Assembly (NCBI GenBank): GCA_050734915.1
Contig: JBOHUX010000021.1
Span: 1 to 21,422, forward strand
DNA from: JBOHUX01 sp050734915
GTDB taxonomy: Bacteria; Chloroflexota; Dormibacteria; Dormibacterales; Dormibacteraceae
Direction: 5' to 3'
DNA length: 21,422 nucleotides
Shown: piece after piece, positions 14,245-21,422 of the stretch
Layout: each line of letters starts with the position of its first letter
How positions within the stretch are numbered: the stretch's first letter is position 1
The notes under the pieces: model-generated
Told to the model about the DNA's origin: nothing
Database searches by the model: none
Seen by the model: the letters and a program-made list of their open reading frames with translations, nothing else
Translations under genes and position numbers: made by a program

Positions 14245-14327
14245 GAGTTGGGGCGCCGGTGACACGGGCCGCTGGACAATGACGGGGCGAGAAGTCGCTT
14301 CCCGGTCAAGCCAAGACAAGAGGACCC

Positions 14328-15059
14328 ATGTATCCCATCGAGCTTCTTCGGAACCGGACAGTCCGCACGCTCGCGGTGGGCGCCCTGGCGTTCGTCGCCG
14401 TGGGTGTCACCGCCGGCTTCGCGGCGGCGGCCTCGGGCACCCAGATCCTGCCGTTCCAGACCGCCGCCCTCGTCGCGTCGACGACGAAGCCGTCCGCTCC
14501 CGGCGCCGGCGCCCGTTGGTGCACCGACCTGCTGGGGCACGCGGCCACCAATCTCAAGATCCCCGCGAGCCGGCTCCAGGCGCAGCTGGAGCTGGCCGCC
14601 AAGCAGACCGTCCAGGATGCCGTGAGCCAGGGCAAGCTGACCCAGGCCCAGGCGGACAAGATCGAGAAGCGGCTGGCCGGCCGCTCGCTCTGCGCTGGCG
14701 TGGTGAATGGGCTGGGCCGACACCCAGCGGGAGCGCGCCGGCTTCGCAAGGAGGTCATCGCCGCCGCCGCCGGCGTGCTCAAGGTGACGCCTCCCCAGTT
14801 GATCGCCGATCTGCGCGGGGGCGACAGCCTCTCCAAGCTCGCCTCGCAGCACGGGATCCCCGACGAGGCCACCTTCCGGACCGATCTCGTCACGGCGATC
14901 ACCCCCACGCTCGATTCGGCGGTCGGGGCCGGCAAGCTGACCAGGGCCCAGGAGACCGCGATCCTGAACCGGATCAAGAGCGCGCCGGTCCCCTTCTGGA
15001 CCCGCGGCATCGTCCGCCACGATCCCGCCCGTCCGCCGGCCGGAATCGCCGGCTCGTAG
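14328..15059 (+). CDS. Secreted alpha-helical protein with two related repeats
   Basis: A 243-residue protein with a signal peptide: RNRTVR, a hydrophobic stretch (residues 14-32), then a likely AxA cleavage site around AAAASG. The mature part has two related helical units: NLKIPASRLQAQLELAAKQTVQDAVSQGKLTQAQADKIEKRL (about 66-110) and FRTDLVTAITPTLDSAVGAGKLTRAQETAILNRIK (about 182-217). Both contain the shared VxxGKLTxAQxxxI pattern. The middle reads VLKVTPPQLIADLRGGDSLSKLASQHGI. Such pairs occur in exported proteins of unknown role in GC-rich soil bacteria. The only two cysteines, C66 and C124, bracket the first repeat and could form a disulfide. The SD is GAGGA a few bases before the ATG. 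Function unknown. Confidence 0.75.
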   Translation: MYPIELLRNRTVRTLAVGALAFVAVGVTAGFAAAASGTQILPFQTAALVASTTKPSAPGAGARWCTDLLGHAATNLKIPASRLQAQLELAAKQTVQDAVSQGKLTQAQADKIEKRLAGRSLCAGVVNGLGRHPAGARRLRKEVIAAAAGVLKVTPPQLIADLRGGDSLSKLASQHGIPDEATFRTDLVTAITPTLDSAVGAGKLTRAQETAILNRIKSAPVPFWTRGIVRHDPARPPAGIAGS

Positions 15060-15066
15060 TGGACTG

Positions 15067-15122
15067 TCCCGCCCGCGCGGCGGGAATCCGTCCCCCAGCG
15101 GGGCGCCTCCCCCGAGGCGTCC
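15067..15122. terminator. Tandem hairpins between convergent secreted-protein and Cys-motif genes
   Basis: The first hairpin is TCCCGCC (15067-15073), loop CGCGC, GGCGGGA (15079-15085). The second is GGGCGCCTC (15101-15109), loop CCCC, GAGGCGTCC (15114-15122), with one G-U pair. Both lie in the 103-bp gap between two gene ends, as a bidirectional terminator would, but neither has a T-tract. Confidence 0.45.
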
Positions 15123-15162
15123 CTTCGCCTCATCGACCGCGGGCGCCGCGCGGCACCACCGC

Positions 15163-15525
15163 TCAGTCTTCCCGAGGAGCCTCGCCCAGGCGCCGCATCA
15201 TCTCCTCCATCAGGTGTCTCAGCTCCGGGTCGGCCATCACGCGGCCCTGCATGGCCTCGGCCGCCTGCCGGATCTCGGGGTCGTCGAGGAGCTTCTCCGC
15301 CATGCCCTGGAACCGGGCGGCCATGTCCCGGGCGGCCGCCTCCTGGGCGACCTGGAGAAGCACCGGCTGGCCGGCGGCGGCGGCCACCGCCTCGATCTGC
15401 GCGCGGACCATCTCCACGCCCTTGCAGCCGAGGCAGGTCCCCTCAAGCCCGCAGTGACAGAGCTGGCGGCGGAGCCGATCGAGGGCGACGTGGACCTCGG
15501 AGAGGTCGACAGGCCGGGAGCTCAC
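15163..15525 (-). CDS. Small hypothetical protein with a CxC-x6-CxxC motif
   Basis: A 120-residue protein that I do not recognise. The N-terminal third has four cysteines in CHCGLEGTCLGCKG (residues 23-36), a possible zinc or iron-sulfur site. The rest is amphipathic helix, with charged Met-rich stretches such as DMAARFQGMAEKLLDDPEIRQAAEAMQGRVMADPELRHLMEEMMRRLG. The repeated LLDDPEIRQ.. / VMADPELRH.. units resemble the helical DP repeats of STI1/Hop-type chaperone-binding modules, a weak resemblance. The start is the GTG at 15525. It lies 17 nt downstream of the acyl-CoA synthetase stop on the same strand, so it is probably co-transcribed. Confidence 0.65.
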   Translation of the reverse strand: MSSRPVDLSEVHVALDRLRRQLCHCGLEGTCLGCKGVEMVRAQIEAVAAAAGQPVLLQVAQEAAARDMAARFQGMAEKLLDDPEIRQAAEAMQGRVMADPELRHLMEEMMRRLGEAPRED

Positions 15526-15541
15526 CCGCCCATCATGGTCC

Positions 15542-17371
15542 CTACGCGTCCTCGGTGGAGGCGTGGCTGGCGGCGCCGGCGCGGTACATCGCCTCGATCT
15601 CGTCGGCGTGGCGGGCCACGATCACGCGCCGCTTGACCTTGAGCGTGGGGGTGACCTCTCCCGACTCCTCGCTGAAATCCTCGGGCAGGACCGTGAAGTA
15701 CTTGATCGTCTCGAAGCTGGCGCGGCCCCGGTTGACGGTCTCGACGCGAGCCTGGATCAGCCCCCTCACCCGCTCGTCGCCTACCAGCCGCGATGGGTCA
15801 CCCGTGATGCCCTCCTGGCCGGCGAGGCCCTCCCAATCGGGAACGATGAGCGCGGTCACGTAGGGGCGCTGGTCGCCGATCAGGAACGCCCTCAGGATGA
15901 GCCGGTCGTCCTCCAGGCGCGATTCCACGGGCTGGGGCGCCACGTACTTGCCTCCGGCCGTCTTGATGAGGTCCTTCTTGCGATCGGTGATGGTGAGGAA
16001 GCCGTCGGCATCGAGAGAGCCGATGTCCCCGGTCCTGAGCCAGCCCTCCTCCAGCACCTCGGCGGTTTCCTGGGGGCGGCCGTGATATCCGGTCATGATC
16101 CCCGGCCCCCGGACCATGATCTCGCCGTCCTCCGCCAGCCGCAGCCCGACGCCGGGCAGCGGCTTGCCGACTGTCTCGAAGCGATGGTCGGTCTCGGTGT
16201 TGGAGGTCGCCCCGGAGGTCGTCTCGGTCAGGCCCCAGCCCTGCAGGATGCGGACCCCCGTGGCCCAGAAGAACGACTCCACCTCCCGCGACAGCGGCGC
16301 CCCGCCGCTGACGAAGAATCGCAGCCGGCCACCGGTGATCCTCCGGTGGAGCCCGCGCAGGACCAGCCTCTCCGCCACGGAGTGCTGGATGGAGAGGATC
16401 GGCCCGGGCCGCCGGGCGGCCGCCCGGCGCCGCCCCACGGCGACCGCCCACCGGAAGACCGCGCGCCGGAGCGCCCCCTTTCCCCGGACCCGATCGTGGA
16501 CGAGGTCGTACACCTTCTCATAGATGCGCGGAACGCCGACCATGATCGTCGGCCGGGCCTCCTGGAGATCCTCCGCCAGCCGCGACATGCCCCGGCTCAG
16601 GTAGGTGGAGCCCCCGGCAGCGATCCCGACCACGATGCCGTCCATCCGCTCCAGGATGTGCGCGTAGGGGAGGAAGGAGAGCGAGACGTCGTCCTCCCCG
16701 ATGTCGAAGACCTCGAGGCTCGACGCCGCCATGTCCGCGAAGCATCGCTGCGGCAGCACCACCCCCTTCGGCCGGCCGGTGGTGCCGGAGGTGTAGACGA
16801 GGGTGGCGACGTCCTCGGGTCCGAGCGCCTCCAGGCGCCGCCGAACCTCAGCGAGGTCCGCCGGTTGCGCCTCCGTGGCCCCCCAGCCCGGCAGCTCCTC
16901 CTCGATGCCGACGATCCGCTCGAGGGGCCCTCGCCGGGAGAGCCCGGCCCCCGCCTGATCGGACGCGATCGCCAGCCGCGCCCCGCAGTCGGCGGCGATC
17001 TCCTGCGCGGTATCCGCCGCCGTGGTCGCGTAGATGGGGACGGTGACCGCCCCCGCGGACTGGATGGCGAGATCGCAGTAGACCCACTCGAGACAGTTCT
17101 CGGACATGATGACCACCCGATCCCCGGCGCCGACGCCGGCCCGCACCAGCTGGGCGGCGGTGTTGAGGGTGAGGCGGCGGGCATCCGCCCAACTGACCTC
17201 GCGCCAGCGTCGCCCGTCGTGGTGGTGGATGAGCGTGCGATCCCCGCGCCTCGCCGCCTGGCGGTAGAAGATGCCGGGCACGGTCCGCTCGGAGATGGCG
17301 TCGGGGCGGATCTCGGCCGGGGACGCCGCCGCTGCCGGCGCCCCCGCCGGGACGGATTCGAGGTCCGCCAT
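15542..17371 (-). CDS. fadD: Long-chain fatty acyl-CoA synthetase (AMP-forming, FadD15-like)
   Basis: This enzyme activates a fatty acid with ATP to acyl-AMP and then acyl-CoA, at the inner face of the membrane. The 609 residues contain the AMP-binding P-loop YTSGTTGRPKG (about 193-203), LSFLPYAHILERM, the linker and adenine region SGGAPLSREVESFF and GWGLTETTSG, the hinge GWLRTGDIGSLDADGFLTITDRKKDLIKTAGGKYVAPQPVES and the C-terminal lysine segment TPTLKVKRRVI. FadD15-type synthetases have this 600-residue length. The first ATG (17380) is possible, but the TATTCT box (17387-17382) would place transcription start near the third codon. The second ATG at 17371 (MADLESVPAG) then sits 10 nt after it, so I choose it. 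It lies downstream of the lactate permease. Confidence 0.92.
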   Translation of the reverse strand: MADLESVPAGAPAAAASPAEIRPDAISERTVPGIFYRQAARRGDRTLIHHHDGRRWREVSWADARRLTLNTAAQLVRAGVGAGDRVVIMSENCLEWVYCDLAIQSAGAVTVPIYATTAADTAQEIAADCGARLAIASDQAGAGLSRRGPLERIVGIEEELPGWGATEAQPADLAEVRRRLEALGPEDVATLVYTSGTTGRPKGVVLPQRCFADMAASSLEVFDIGEDDVSLSFLPYAHILERMDGIVVGIAAGGSTYLSRGMSRLAEDLQEARPTIMVGVPRIYEKVYDLVHDRVRGKGALRRAVFRWAVAVGRRRAAARRPGPILSIQHSVAERLVLRGLHRRITGGRLRFFVSGGAPLSREVESFFWATGVRILQGWGLTETTSGATSNTETDHRFETVGKPLPGVGLRLAEDGEIMVRGPGIMTGYHGRPQETAEVLEEGWLRTGDIGSLDADGFLTITDRKKDLIKTAGGKYVAPQPVESRLEDDRLILRAFLIGDQRPYVTALIVPDWEGLAGQEGITGDPSRLVGDERVRGLIQARVETVNRGRASFETIKYFTVLPEDFSEESGEVTPTLKVKRRVIVARHADEIEAMYRAGAASHASTEDA

Positions 17372-17381
17372 CTCAGTCATG

Positions 17382-17387
17382 AGAATA
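17382..17387 (-). promoter_or_regulatory. fadD -10 box (TATTCT)
   Basis: On the minus strand TATTCT ends 10 nt before the ATG at 17371 and 1 nt before the ATG at 17380. Only the former fits a leaderless message. It suggests fadD has its own promoter besides read-through from the permease gene. Confidence 0.4.
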
Positions 17388-17429
17388 CGTCCGGGCGCCC
17401 CGCTGTGAAGCTGCGCTCCAGTCGAAGCG

Positions 17430-19109
17430 CTAGGTCACCATCGCGTGGGGGAGGATGAAGTAGTAGAAGCAGCCGATGGCGATCAGGTAGACGAGCAGGA
17501 TCAGGGTCCAGCCCAGGTTGTGACGGATGGCGGCGCCTTCGTTCCTCGCGTAGCTGGTGGTGGACACCCCGACGCTGGTCGTCTGCGGCGCGATCGGCTT
17601 GCCCACCTCGGCGCCCACCGAGTTGAGCGACGGCAGGAGCAGGATCGGGAACCCCAGCAACCGTCCGACGGCGACCTGGAAGAAGCCGAAGAGGGTGTTG
17701 GTGGAGGTGTTGCTCCCGGAGAGGGCGACTCCGATCCAGCCCAGGATGGGGGCGAGAACGATGAAGACGACGCCCACCTTGGAGAAGCCGAACGCCATCG
17801 TGCTCGCCATCCCCGAGTAGTTGAAGTCGTAGGCGAGCCCGAATATGAAGACTCCGACCACCAGGGCGCCCCACATCTGGCTGAACGTCTTCCGGAAGAT
17901 CTGCCCCAGCGTGGCCAGGCCGGGCCGAAGCCAGAGAACGATCAGGAGCCAGGAGAAGGCGATCGAGGTGCCGGCGATGTAGGGGGTCCAGGTGAACTGA
18001 GCCGAGACCGGCTTGGTCGCCCCGGGCAGGGACGAGATCGCCTTCACGGCGATCTTGAAGGGCGCCAGCTTGATCTCCTTCGACCACGGCAGGGGCCCGG
18101 TCCAGAAGACGACCACCACGACCAGGATGATGAACGGCGCCACCGCCCGGAGGACCTCGCGAGTGGGCATGCGTGGCGGCGGACCGGGTGGCGTCGAGCC
18201 GCCCCCGATCGGACGCATCGCGATGGCGGGGACCGCGTGGGGATCGATCTCGACGCCGCCGTACCCCAGCGTCGTGCGGGGGCGCCAGATGCGGATGAAG
18301 AGGAGCAGGGCCCCGAAGCAGATCAGGGATCCGATGATGTCGGGCAGGTACGGGCCCAGGAATTGGGAGGTCGGATACTGTCCGACCACGTAGGCGGCGG
18401 TACCCACCACCGCCAGGGGCCACCCGTCCCGGAGCCCCTTCCAGCCGCTGACCAGGTAGATCAGCACGAAGGGGGGCGCGATGGCCAGGATGGCGACGAC
18501 CCGTCCCACCGAGGCCGAGAGCTGGAGCAGATCGAGGTGGGTGACGGCCGCCAGGGCGATGATGGGGGCGCCGAGGGCGCCGAACGAGACCGGCGCATTG
18601 TTGGCGATCGCGGCCACCCGGATCGCGTCCAACTCCACGACGCCGAGCGCGATCAGGATCGGGGCCACCACCGCCCAGGGATAGCCGAAGCCGACCAGGC
18701 CCTCGAGGAGGGCGCCGAACGCCCAGGCGAGCAGCAGGGTCTGGATGCGGACGTCGGCCGTCGCCTGCGAGATGAGCCAGCTCTGGAACTTCTCGAACAG
18801 GCCCGTGTAGGTGAGCGTGTAGAAGATGACCACGCCCCAGAACGTGATCCAGTCCACCGACCAGACACCCTGGGCAGAGCCGTACGCGTAAGCCCTTGAC
18901 GCGTCCAGGACGGGGGCATGCCATACGAACACGGCCAGCAGCCAGGTCGCGACCGAGCCCAGGAAGACCGCCAGCCAGGCGGTCATGCGAAGGCCCGCCA
19001 GCAGGAAGAGCAGGAATGCGACCGGCACCAGGGCCAGCAGGGTCGAGGCGGCGATGTTGCCGATCGGGTCGAGAGCCTGGTGGAAGTGTGCCGCGGCGAG
19101 AACGGTCAT
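17430..19109 (-). CDS. lldP: L-lactate permease (LctP/LldP family)
   Basis: This permease imports L-lactate, D-lactate or glycolate with protons across the cytoplasmic membrane. The 559 residues have about 12-14 hydrophobic segments and the LctP hallmarks: FGALLEGLVGFGYPWAVVAPIL, IANNAPVSFGALGAPIIA, IGVALSGSNTSTNTLFGFFQVAV and NSVGAEVGKPIAPQTTSVGVSTT. A Pro/Gly-rich loop at about 300-320 (GGGSTPPGPPPRMPT) separates two membrane halves. No lactate dehydrogenase gene is adjacent. Just before the ATG the sequence GTATGTAGGAGAGG includes a purine-rich run (AGGAGAGG) touching the start and a -10-like TATGTA 7 nt before it. The acyl-CoA synthetase gene follows 49-58 bp downstream, so lactate uptake and acyl activation may share a transcript. 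Confidence 0.93.
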   Translation of the reverse strand: MTVLAAAHFHQALDPIGNIAASTLLALVPVAFLLFLLAGLRMTAWLAVFLGSVATWLLAVFVWHAPVLDASRAYAYGSAQGVWSVDWITFWGVVIFYTLTYTGLFEKFQSWLISQATADVRIQTLLLAWAFGALLEGLVGFGYPWAVVAPILIALGVVELDAIRVAAIANNAPVSFGALGAPIIALAAVTHLDLLQLSASVGRVVAILAIAPPFVLIYLVSGWKGLRDGWPLAVVGTAAYVVGQYPTSQFLGPYLPDIIGSLICFGALLLFIRIWRPRTTLGYGGVEIDPHAVPAIAMRPIGGGSTPPGPPPRMPTREVLRAVAPFIILVVVVVFWTGPLPWSKEIKLAPFKIAVKAISSLPGATKPVSAQFTWTPYIAGTSIAFSWLLIVLWLRPGLATLGQIFRKTFSQMWGALVVGVFIFGLAYDFNYSGMASTMAFGFSKVGVVFIVLAPILGWIGVALSGSNTSTNTLFGFFQVAVGRLLGFPILLLPSLNSVGAEVGKPIAPQTTSVGVSTTSYARNEGAAIRHNLGWTLILLVYLIAIGCFYYFILPHAMVT

Positions 19110-19225
19110 CCTCTCCTACATACACCGGTGACCCGCTCGCGTAAAGGCCGCGAACTGGCCGGCGACCCGACTCCCTACCGTCCCCGGCTCCGGTCCGGAC
19201 TCCCGGCTCGGATATCGTGGGGCCG

Positions 19226-20167
19226 GTGAACGTCGGCGTCGCCCTCGAGGAGTTCGACCTGGCGAGTGGCCGCACGACGACCCTCTCGGAGCTGGCGGCC
19301 CAGGCCCTGCGGGCGGAGTCGCTCGGCTACTCCTCGGCCTGGGTCATGGACCACTTCTGGATCCAGGGCGCGGCCGGCCGGCGGGGCGCCCACGAGCCCC
19401 TGGTGACCCTCGCCTACCTGGCCGCCCGGACCTCCCGGATCAAGCTCGGGACGCTGGTCCTCTGCAACTCCCTGCGCCATCCCGGCCAGCTGGCCCGGGA
19501 GGGCGCGGCCCTGGCCGACGCGGCCCCGGGCAGGATCATCCTCGGCCTCGGCGCGGGCTGGCATGCCCCCGAGTACGAGGCGTTCGGAGTCCCCTTCGAC
19601 CACCGTGTCAGCCGGCTCGAGGAGACGCTGCTCGCCCTCCCCTCGCTGCTCGCGGGGCAATCGGTCGACCTGGTGGGCGAGCATCTCCGGCTGACCGGCG
19701 CCGAGGTTCTCACCAGCGCGCCGGCACCCCCCCTCTGGGTGGCCGCCGCCGGCCCCCGGAGCATCGGGTTGGCCGCGCGCTACGCGGACGGTTGGAATCT
19801 GGCCTGGCTCGGCCCCGAGCCGTCGCCGTTCGCGGGGTCGCTGTCCCGACTGCGCGAAGAGACCGCCCGCGCCCGCCGGCCGCCGGGAGCGGTCACAGCC
19901 AGCGTCGGACTGCTGGCGTTCCCGATCGAGGGGGAGGAGCGGGAGGCGGTGCTGTCACGGGCGGCAAGCCTCCCCCGCGGTCGTTGGGATCCCGCCCGGG
20001 CCGACGAGCAGGCGGTGATCGGGCCGCCGGCGCGCCTCGCCGAGGTGCTGCGGGCATATCGGGAGGCGGGGGCCGAGCATGTGATCCTCAGCTTCGCCCC
20101 CTCTCCCTTCGGAGGCTTCGACGGCGCCTACGTGGAGCGTGCCGCGCCGGCCCTGGAGATGCTGTGA
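19226..20167 (+). CDS. LLM-class (luciferase-like) flavin/F420-dependent oxidoreductase
   Basis: A TIM-barrel oxidoreductase of the bacterial luciferase-like family, 313 residues, that uses reduced FMN or coenzyme F420. Family features are the N-terminal strand VNVGVALEEF, AESLGYSSAWVMDHFW (about 31-46), LAARTSRIKLGTLVLCNSLRHPGQLAREGAALADAAPGRIILGLGAGWHAPEYEAFGVPF (about 68-127) and LWVAAAGPRSIGLAARYADGWNL. The last third contains GPPARLAEVLRAYREAGAEHVILSF. F420 usage is likely in this kind of genome but not provable from sequence. GTG at 19217 is possible, but GTG at 19226 gives the usual family N-terminus and lies 7 nt after TATCGT (19213-19218), as other leaderless genes here. It diverges from lldP and converges on greA. 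Confidence 0.88.
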   Translation: MNVGVALEEFDLASGRTTTLSELAAQALRAESLGYSSAWVMDHFWIQGAAGRRGAHEPLVTLAYLAARTSRIKLGTLVLCNSLRHPGQLAREGAALADAAPGRIILGLGAGWHAPEYEAFGVPFDHRVSRLEETLLALPSLLAGQSVDLVGEHLRLTGAEVLTSAPAPPLWVAAAGPRSIGLAARYADGWNLAWLGPEPSPFAGSLSRLREETARARRPPGAVTASVGLLAFPIEGEEREAVLSRAASLPRGRWDPARADEQAVIGPPARLAEVLRAYREAGAEHVILSFAPSPFGGFDGAYVERAAPALEML

Positions 20168-20191
20168 CGGAGAGCGCCCGGCCGCCGTGTC

Positions 20192-20656
20192 CTAGCTGAC
20201 TGTCTTGACCGTCAGCCGGACGGTGCCCGAGGGCACGGTGATGGTGACGAGGTCGCCCTTGCGCCTGCCCACCAGGGCCCGGCCGACCGGCGATTCGACC
20301 GAGATCCGGCCCGTCGAGGGGTCGCTCTCGACCGCCCCCACCAGCTGGTAGGTCTCCGGCTCGCCGTCCTCGTTCTGGACCTCGACTGTAGACCCCGCCT
20401 CGATCACGCTGCCGTGGTGCTCCTGCAGGATGGTCGCGCGGGCAACGGTCTCCTCCAGCTCGTAGATGCGCCGGTCGAGTAGCACGAGCTCGTCCTTGGC
20501 CTGCTCCGACTCGGGGTTGTCCTCGATGTCGCCGGGCTGGAACGCCTCCTTGAGGCGATCCGCCGCCTCGATGCGGCGTTCCTTCGCCGCCGTCAGCTCG
20601 TGCTTGAGGCGCTCCAGCCCCTCCGGGGTCAGGAGCACGGGAGCGGTGGGGTCCAT
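20192..20656 (-). CDS. greA: Transcription elongation factor GreA
   Basis: GreA rescues backtracked RNA polymerase by stimulating transcript cleavage through the secondary channel. The 154 residues have the normal two domains: an N-terminal coiled coil (about 8-78), LTPEGLERLKHELTAAKERRIEAADRLKEAFQPGDIEDNPESEQAKDELVLLDRRIYELE, with acidic tip residues D-I-E-D/E (usually DLSENAEY), and the C-terminal FKBP-like domain with GSTVEVQ, YQLVGAVESDPSTGRISVESPVGRALVGRRKGD. The tip reads GDIEDNPESEQA, which keeps the D and E that bind catalytic Mg2+. The ATG at 20656 is used; an in-frame GTG lies three codons upstream (20665). The gene diverges from nicotinamidase with only 24 bp between the starts. 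Confidence 0.93.
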   Translation of the reverse strand: MDPTAPVLLTPEGLERLKHELTAAKERRIEAADRLKEAFQPGDIEDNPESEQAKDELVLLDRRIYELEETVARATILQEHHGSVIEAGSTVEVQNEDGEPETYQLVGAVESDPSTGRISVESPVGRALVGRRKGDLVTITVPSGTVRLTVKTVS

Positions 20657-20666
20657 GGTTGGCACG

Positions 20667-20676
20667 GCAATAATAG
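20667..20676. promoter_or_regulatory. Shared AT-rich promoter core between greA and nicotinamidase
   Basis: This short AATAATAG-type box is the only AT-rich stretch in the 24-bp gap. On the minus strand it reads TATTAT, a good -10 for greA; on the plus strand AATAAT lies 6 nt before the nicotinamidase ATG. A single bidirectional core is inferred; the -35 sides would fall inside the coding regions. Confidence 0.4.
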
Positions 20677-20680
20677 ACGC

Positions 20681-21253
20681 ATGCCCGCGATGTTCCAGGA
20701 GGGCGACGCGCTCCTCGTCGTTGACCCGCAGGTGGACTTCTGCCCCGGGGGTGCCCTGCCGGTGCCCGCCGGTGACGCCATCTTCGGGAGCGTCAACCAG
20801 GCCGCTCGCGGCTTCGGTCACGTGGTGGCCAGTCAGGACTGGCATCCGGCCGGCCACATCTCATTCGCGGAGCGCGGCGGTCCCTGGCCGGCCCACTGCG
20901 TGGCTGGAACCGGGGGCGCGGCATTCCATCCCGCGCTGGACTCCTCACTGGTCGAGAGGGCCTTTCGGAAGGGCACCGACCCCGACGCTGAGGCGTACTC
21001 CGCCTTCCAAGGGACCGGGCTCGCCCGCTGGCTGCAGGCGCGCGGCGTCCGGCGCCTCTTCGTGGCCGGCCTGGCCACCGACTACTGCGTCGCGAGCTCC
21101 GTGCTCGACGCCCGCCGGCTCGGCTTCCAGGTGGTCGTGCTCGAGGACGCGGTGGCGGCGGTGAACGTGTGTCCTGGCGACGGGGCGCGGGCGCTGGAGC
21201 GGATGCGGGCGGCGGGAGCCGCGATCGGCCAGGCTGGCGCGCCGGTCAGCTGA
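20681..21253 (+). CDS. pncA: Nicotinamidase (isochorismatase-fold amidohydrolase)
   Basis: This enzyme hydrolyses nicotinamide to nicotinate and ammonia in NAD salvage, in the cytoplasm. The 190 residues carry the complete triad D15 (LVVDPQVDF), K97 (FRKGTD) and C136 (GLATDYCVASSVLDA), the oxyanion-loop cis-peptide region before the cysteine, and the metal ligands D53 and H55 (SQDWHP) with H72 (WPAHC). HISF and GT-x-GAAFHP also match the family. The ATG at 20681 is used; a second ATG at 20690 is possible. The downstream unknown gene begins 2 bases after the stop, so the two are co-transcribed. In other genomes a nicotinate phosphoribosyltransferase often follows, but the visible start of the next gene does not resemble one. 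Confidence 0.93.
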   Translation: MPAMFQEGDALLVVDPQVDFCPGGALPVPAGDAIFGSVNQAARGFGHVVASQDWHPAGHISFAERGGPWPAHCVAGTGGAAFHPALDSSLVERAFRKGTDPDAEAYSAFQGTGLARWLQARGVRRLFVAGLATDYCVASSVLDARRLGFQVVVLEDAVAAVNVCPGDGARALERMRAAGAAIGQAGAPVS

Positions 21254-21255
21254 GA

Positions 21256-21422
21256 GTGGATCCCAAGGACCTTCGGGCCGGCTTGGCCGAGGCGCTGCAG
21301 AGCACCGACCAGCTCTCGGCGGGGACCCTCAACCTGGCCTGCTTCTGGCTCTCGCGGGAGCTCGAGAGCCTCGAGTTCACCGTGCCCGCCGCGGGGCCGG
21401 CCGCCCGCGCGCTGCTGCGGGC
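21256..21422 (+). CDS. N-terminal fragment of an unidentified protein (3' end outside window)
   Basis: A GTG at 21256 opens a frame of 55 codons that runs off the window, beginning MDPKDLRAGLAEALQSTDQL if GTG is the start. Codon use is GC-rich at third positions like its neighbours. It starts 2 bases after the pncA stop, so it is almost certainly in the same operon. The fragment is helical, with FWLSRELESLEFTVP near its end. I do not recognise the family. Confidence 0.55.
   Translation, partial: MDPKDLRAGLAEALQSTDQLSAGTLNLACFWLSRELESLEFTVPAAGPAARALLR

Noticed and set aside
12823..14262. A 479-codon plus-strand frame opposite the phosphorylase-like gene
   Set aside because: Val/Asp/Gly-rich low-complexity translation, no motifs; an antisense shadow.
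15563..17458. A 631-codon plus-strand frame opposite the acyl-CoA synthetase
   Set aside because: Antisense shadow caused by high GC; the minus strand holds complete adenylate-forming motifs.
17445..18899. A 484-codon plus-strand frame opposite the lactate permease
   Set aside because: Hydrophilic reverse of transmembrane codons, a common GC-rich artefact.

Overview
This is a GC-rich (about 70 %), gene-dense bacterial chromosome segment. The coding strand switches often, and about 20 protein genes are packed with very short gaps. No rRNA, tRNA, CRISPR array, insertion sequence or phage gene was recognised. The mix of an F420-type luciferase-like oxidoreductase, a DUF2231-Rieske fusion, an LctP lactate permease, promoters of the form TAnnnT placed 6-11 nt before the start codon (leaderless transcription) and an uncharacterised nucleoside-phosphorylase-like protein suggests an actinobacterium or a Chloroflexota/Dormibacterota-type soil lineage. 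That placement is inference only.

Layout. 1-2.4 kb: the tail of an unknown gene, a one-chain sulfopyruvate-decarboxylase-like ThDP enzyme whose two domains are in reversed order, and a membrane DUF2231 protein with a C-terminal Rieske domain. 2.5-5.6 kb: GTP cyclohydrolase I (folE), a cation diffusion facilitator (CDF) with an unusually long cytoplasmic tail, a mini TPR protein and a GNAT acetyltransferase. 5.7-7.1 kb: class II fumarase.

7.4-11.4 kb is a phosphate-homeostasis block: a Ppx/GppA phosphatase, then (divergent from phoU) a DUF47 PhoU-like protein overlapping a PiT phosphate permease, then phoU and an OmpR/PhoB-type regulator whose receiver domain has lost its phosphorylation residues. 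A direct repeat resembling a Pho box lies 11 nt upstream of the -10 element of the DUF47-PiT operon. A near-copy of it occurs 4 kb away, between a nucleoside-phosphorylase-like gene and a gene for a secreted protein.

11.5-15.1 kb: a CzcD-type zinc exporter whose 3' end overlaps the oppositely oriented phosphorylase-like gene, then the secreted alpha-helical protein. 15.2-19.1 kb: a lactate permease, a long-chain acyl-CoA synthetase and a small Cys-motif protein, all on the minus strand. 19.2-21.4 kb: a luciferase-like monooxygenase, greA, nicotinamidase and the start of an unknown gene.

The most interesting items are the phosphate locus with its receiver-dead regulator and predicted operator, the phosphorylase-like protein with a large unknown N-terminal domain, the domain-swapped ThDP decarboxylase lacking a standard start codon, and the recurring leaderless and short-upstream-ORF architecture.
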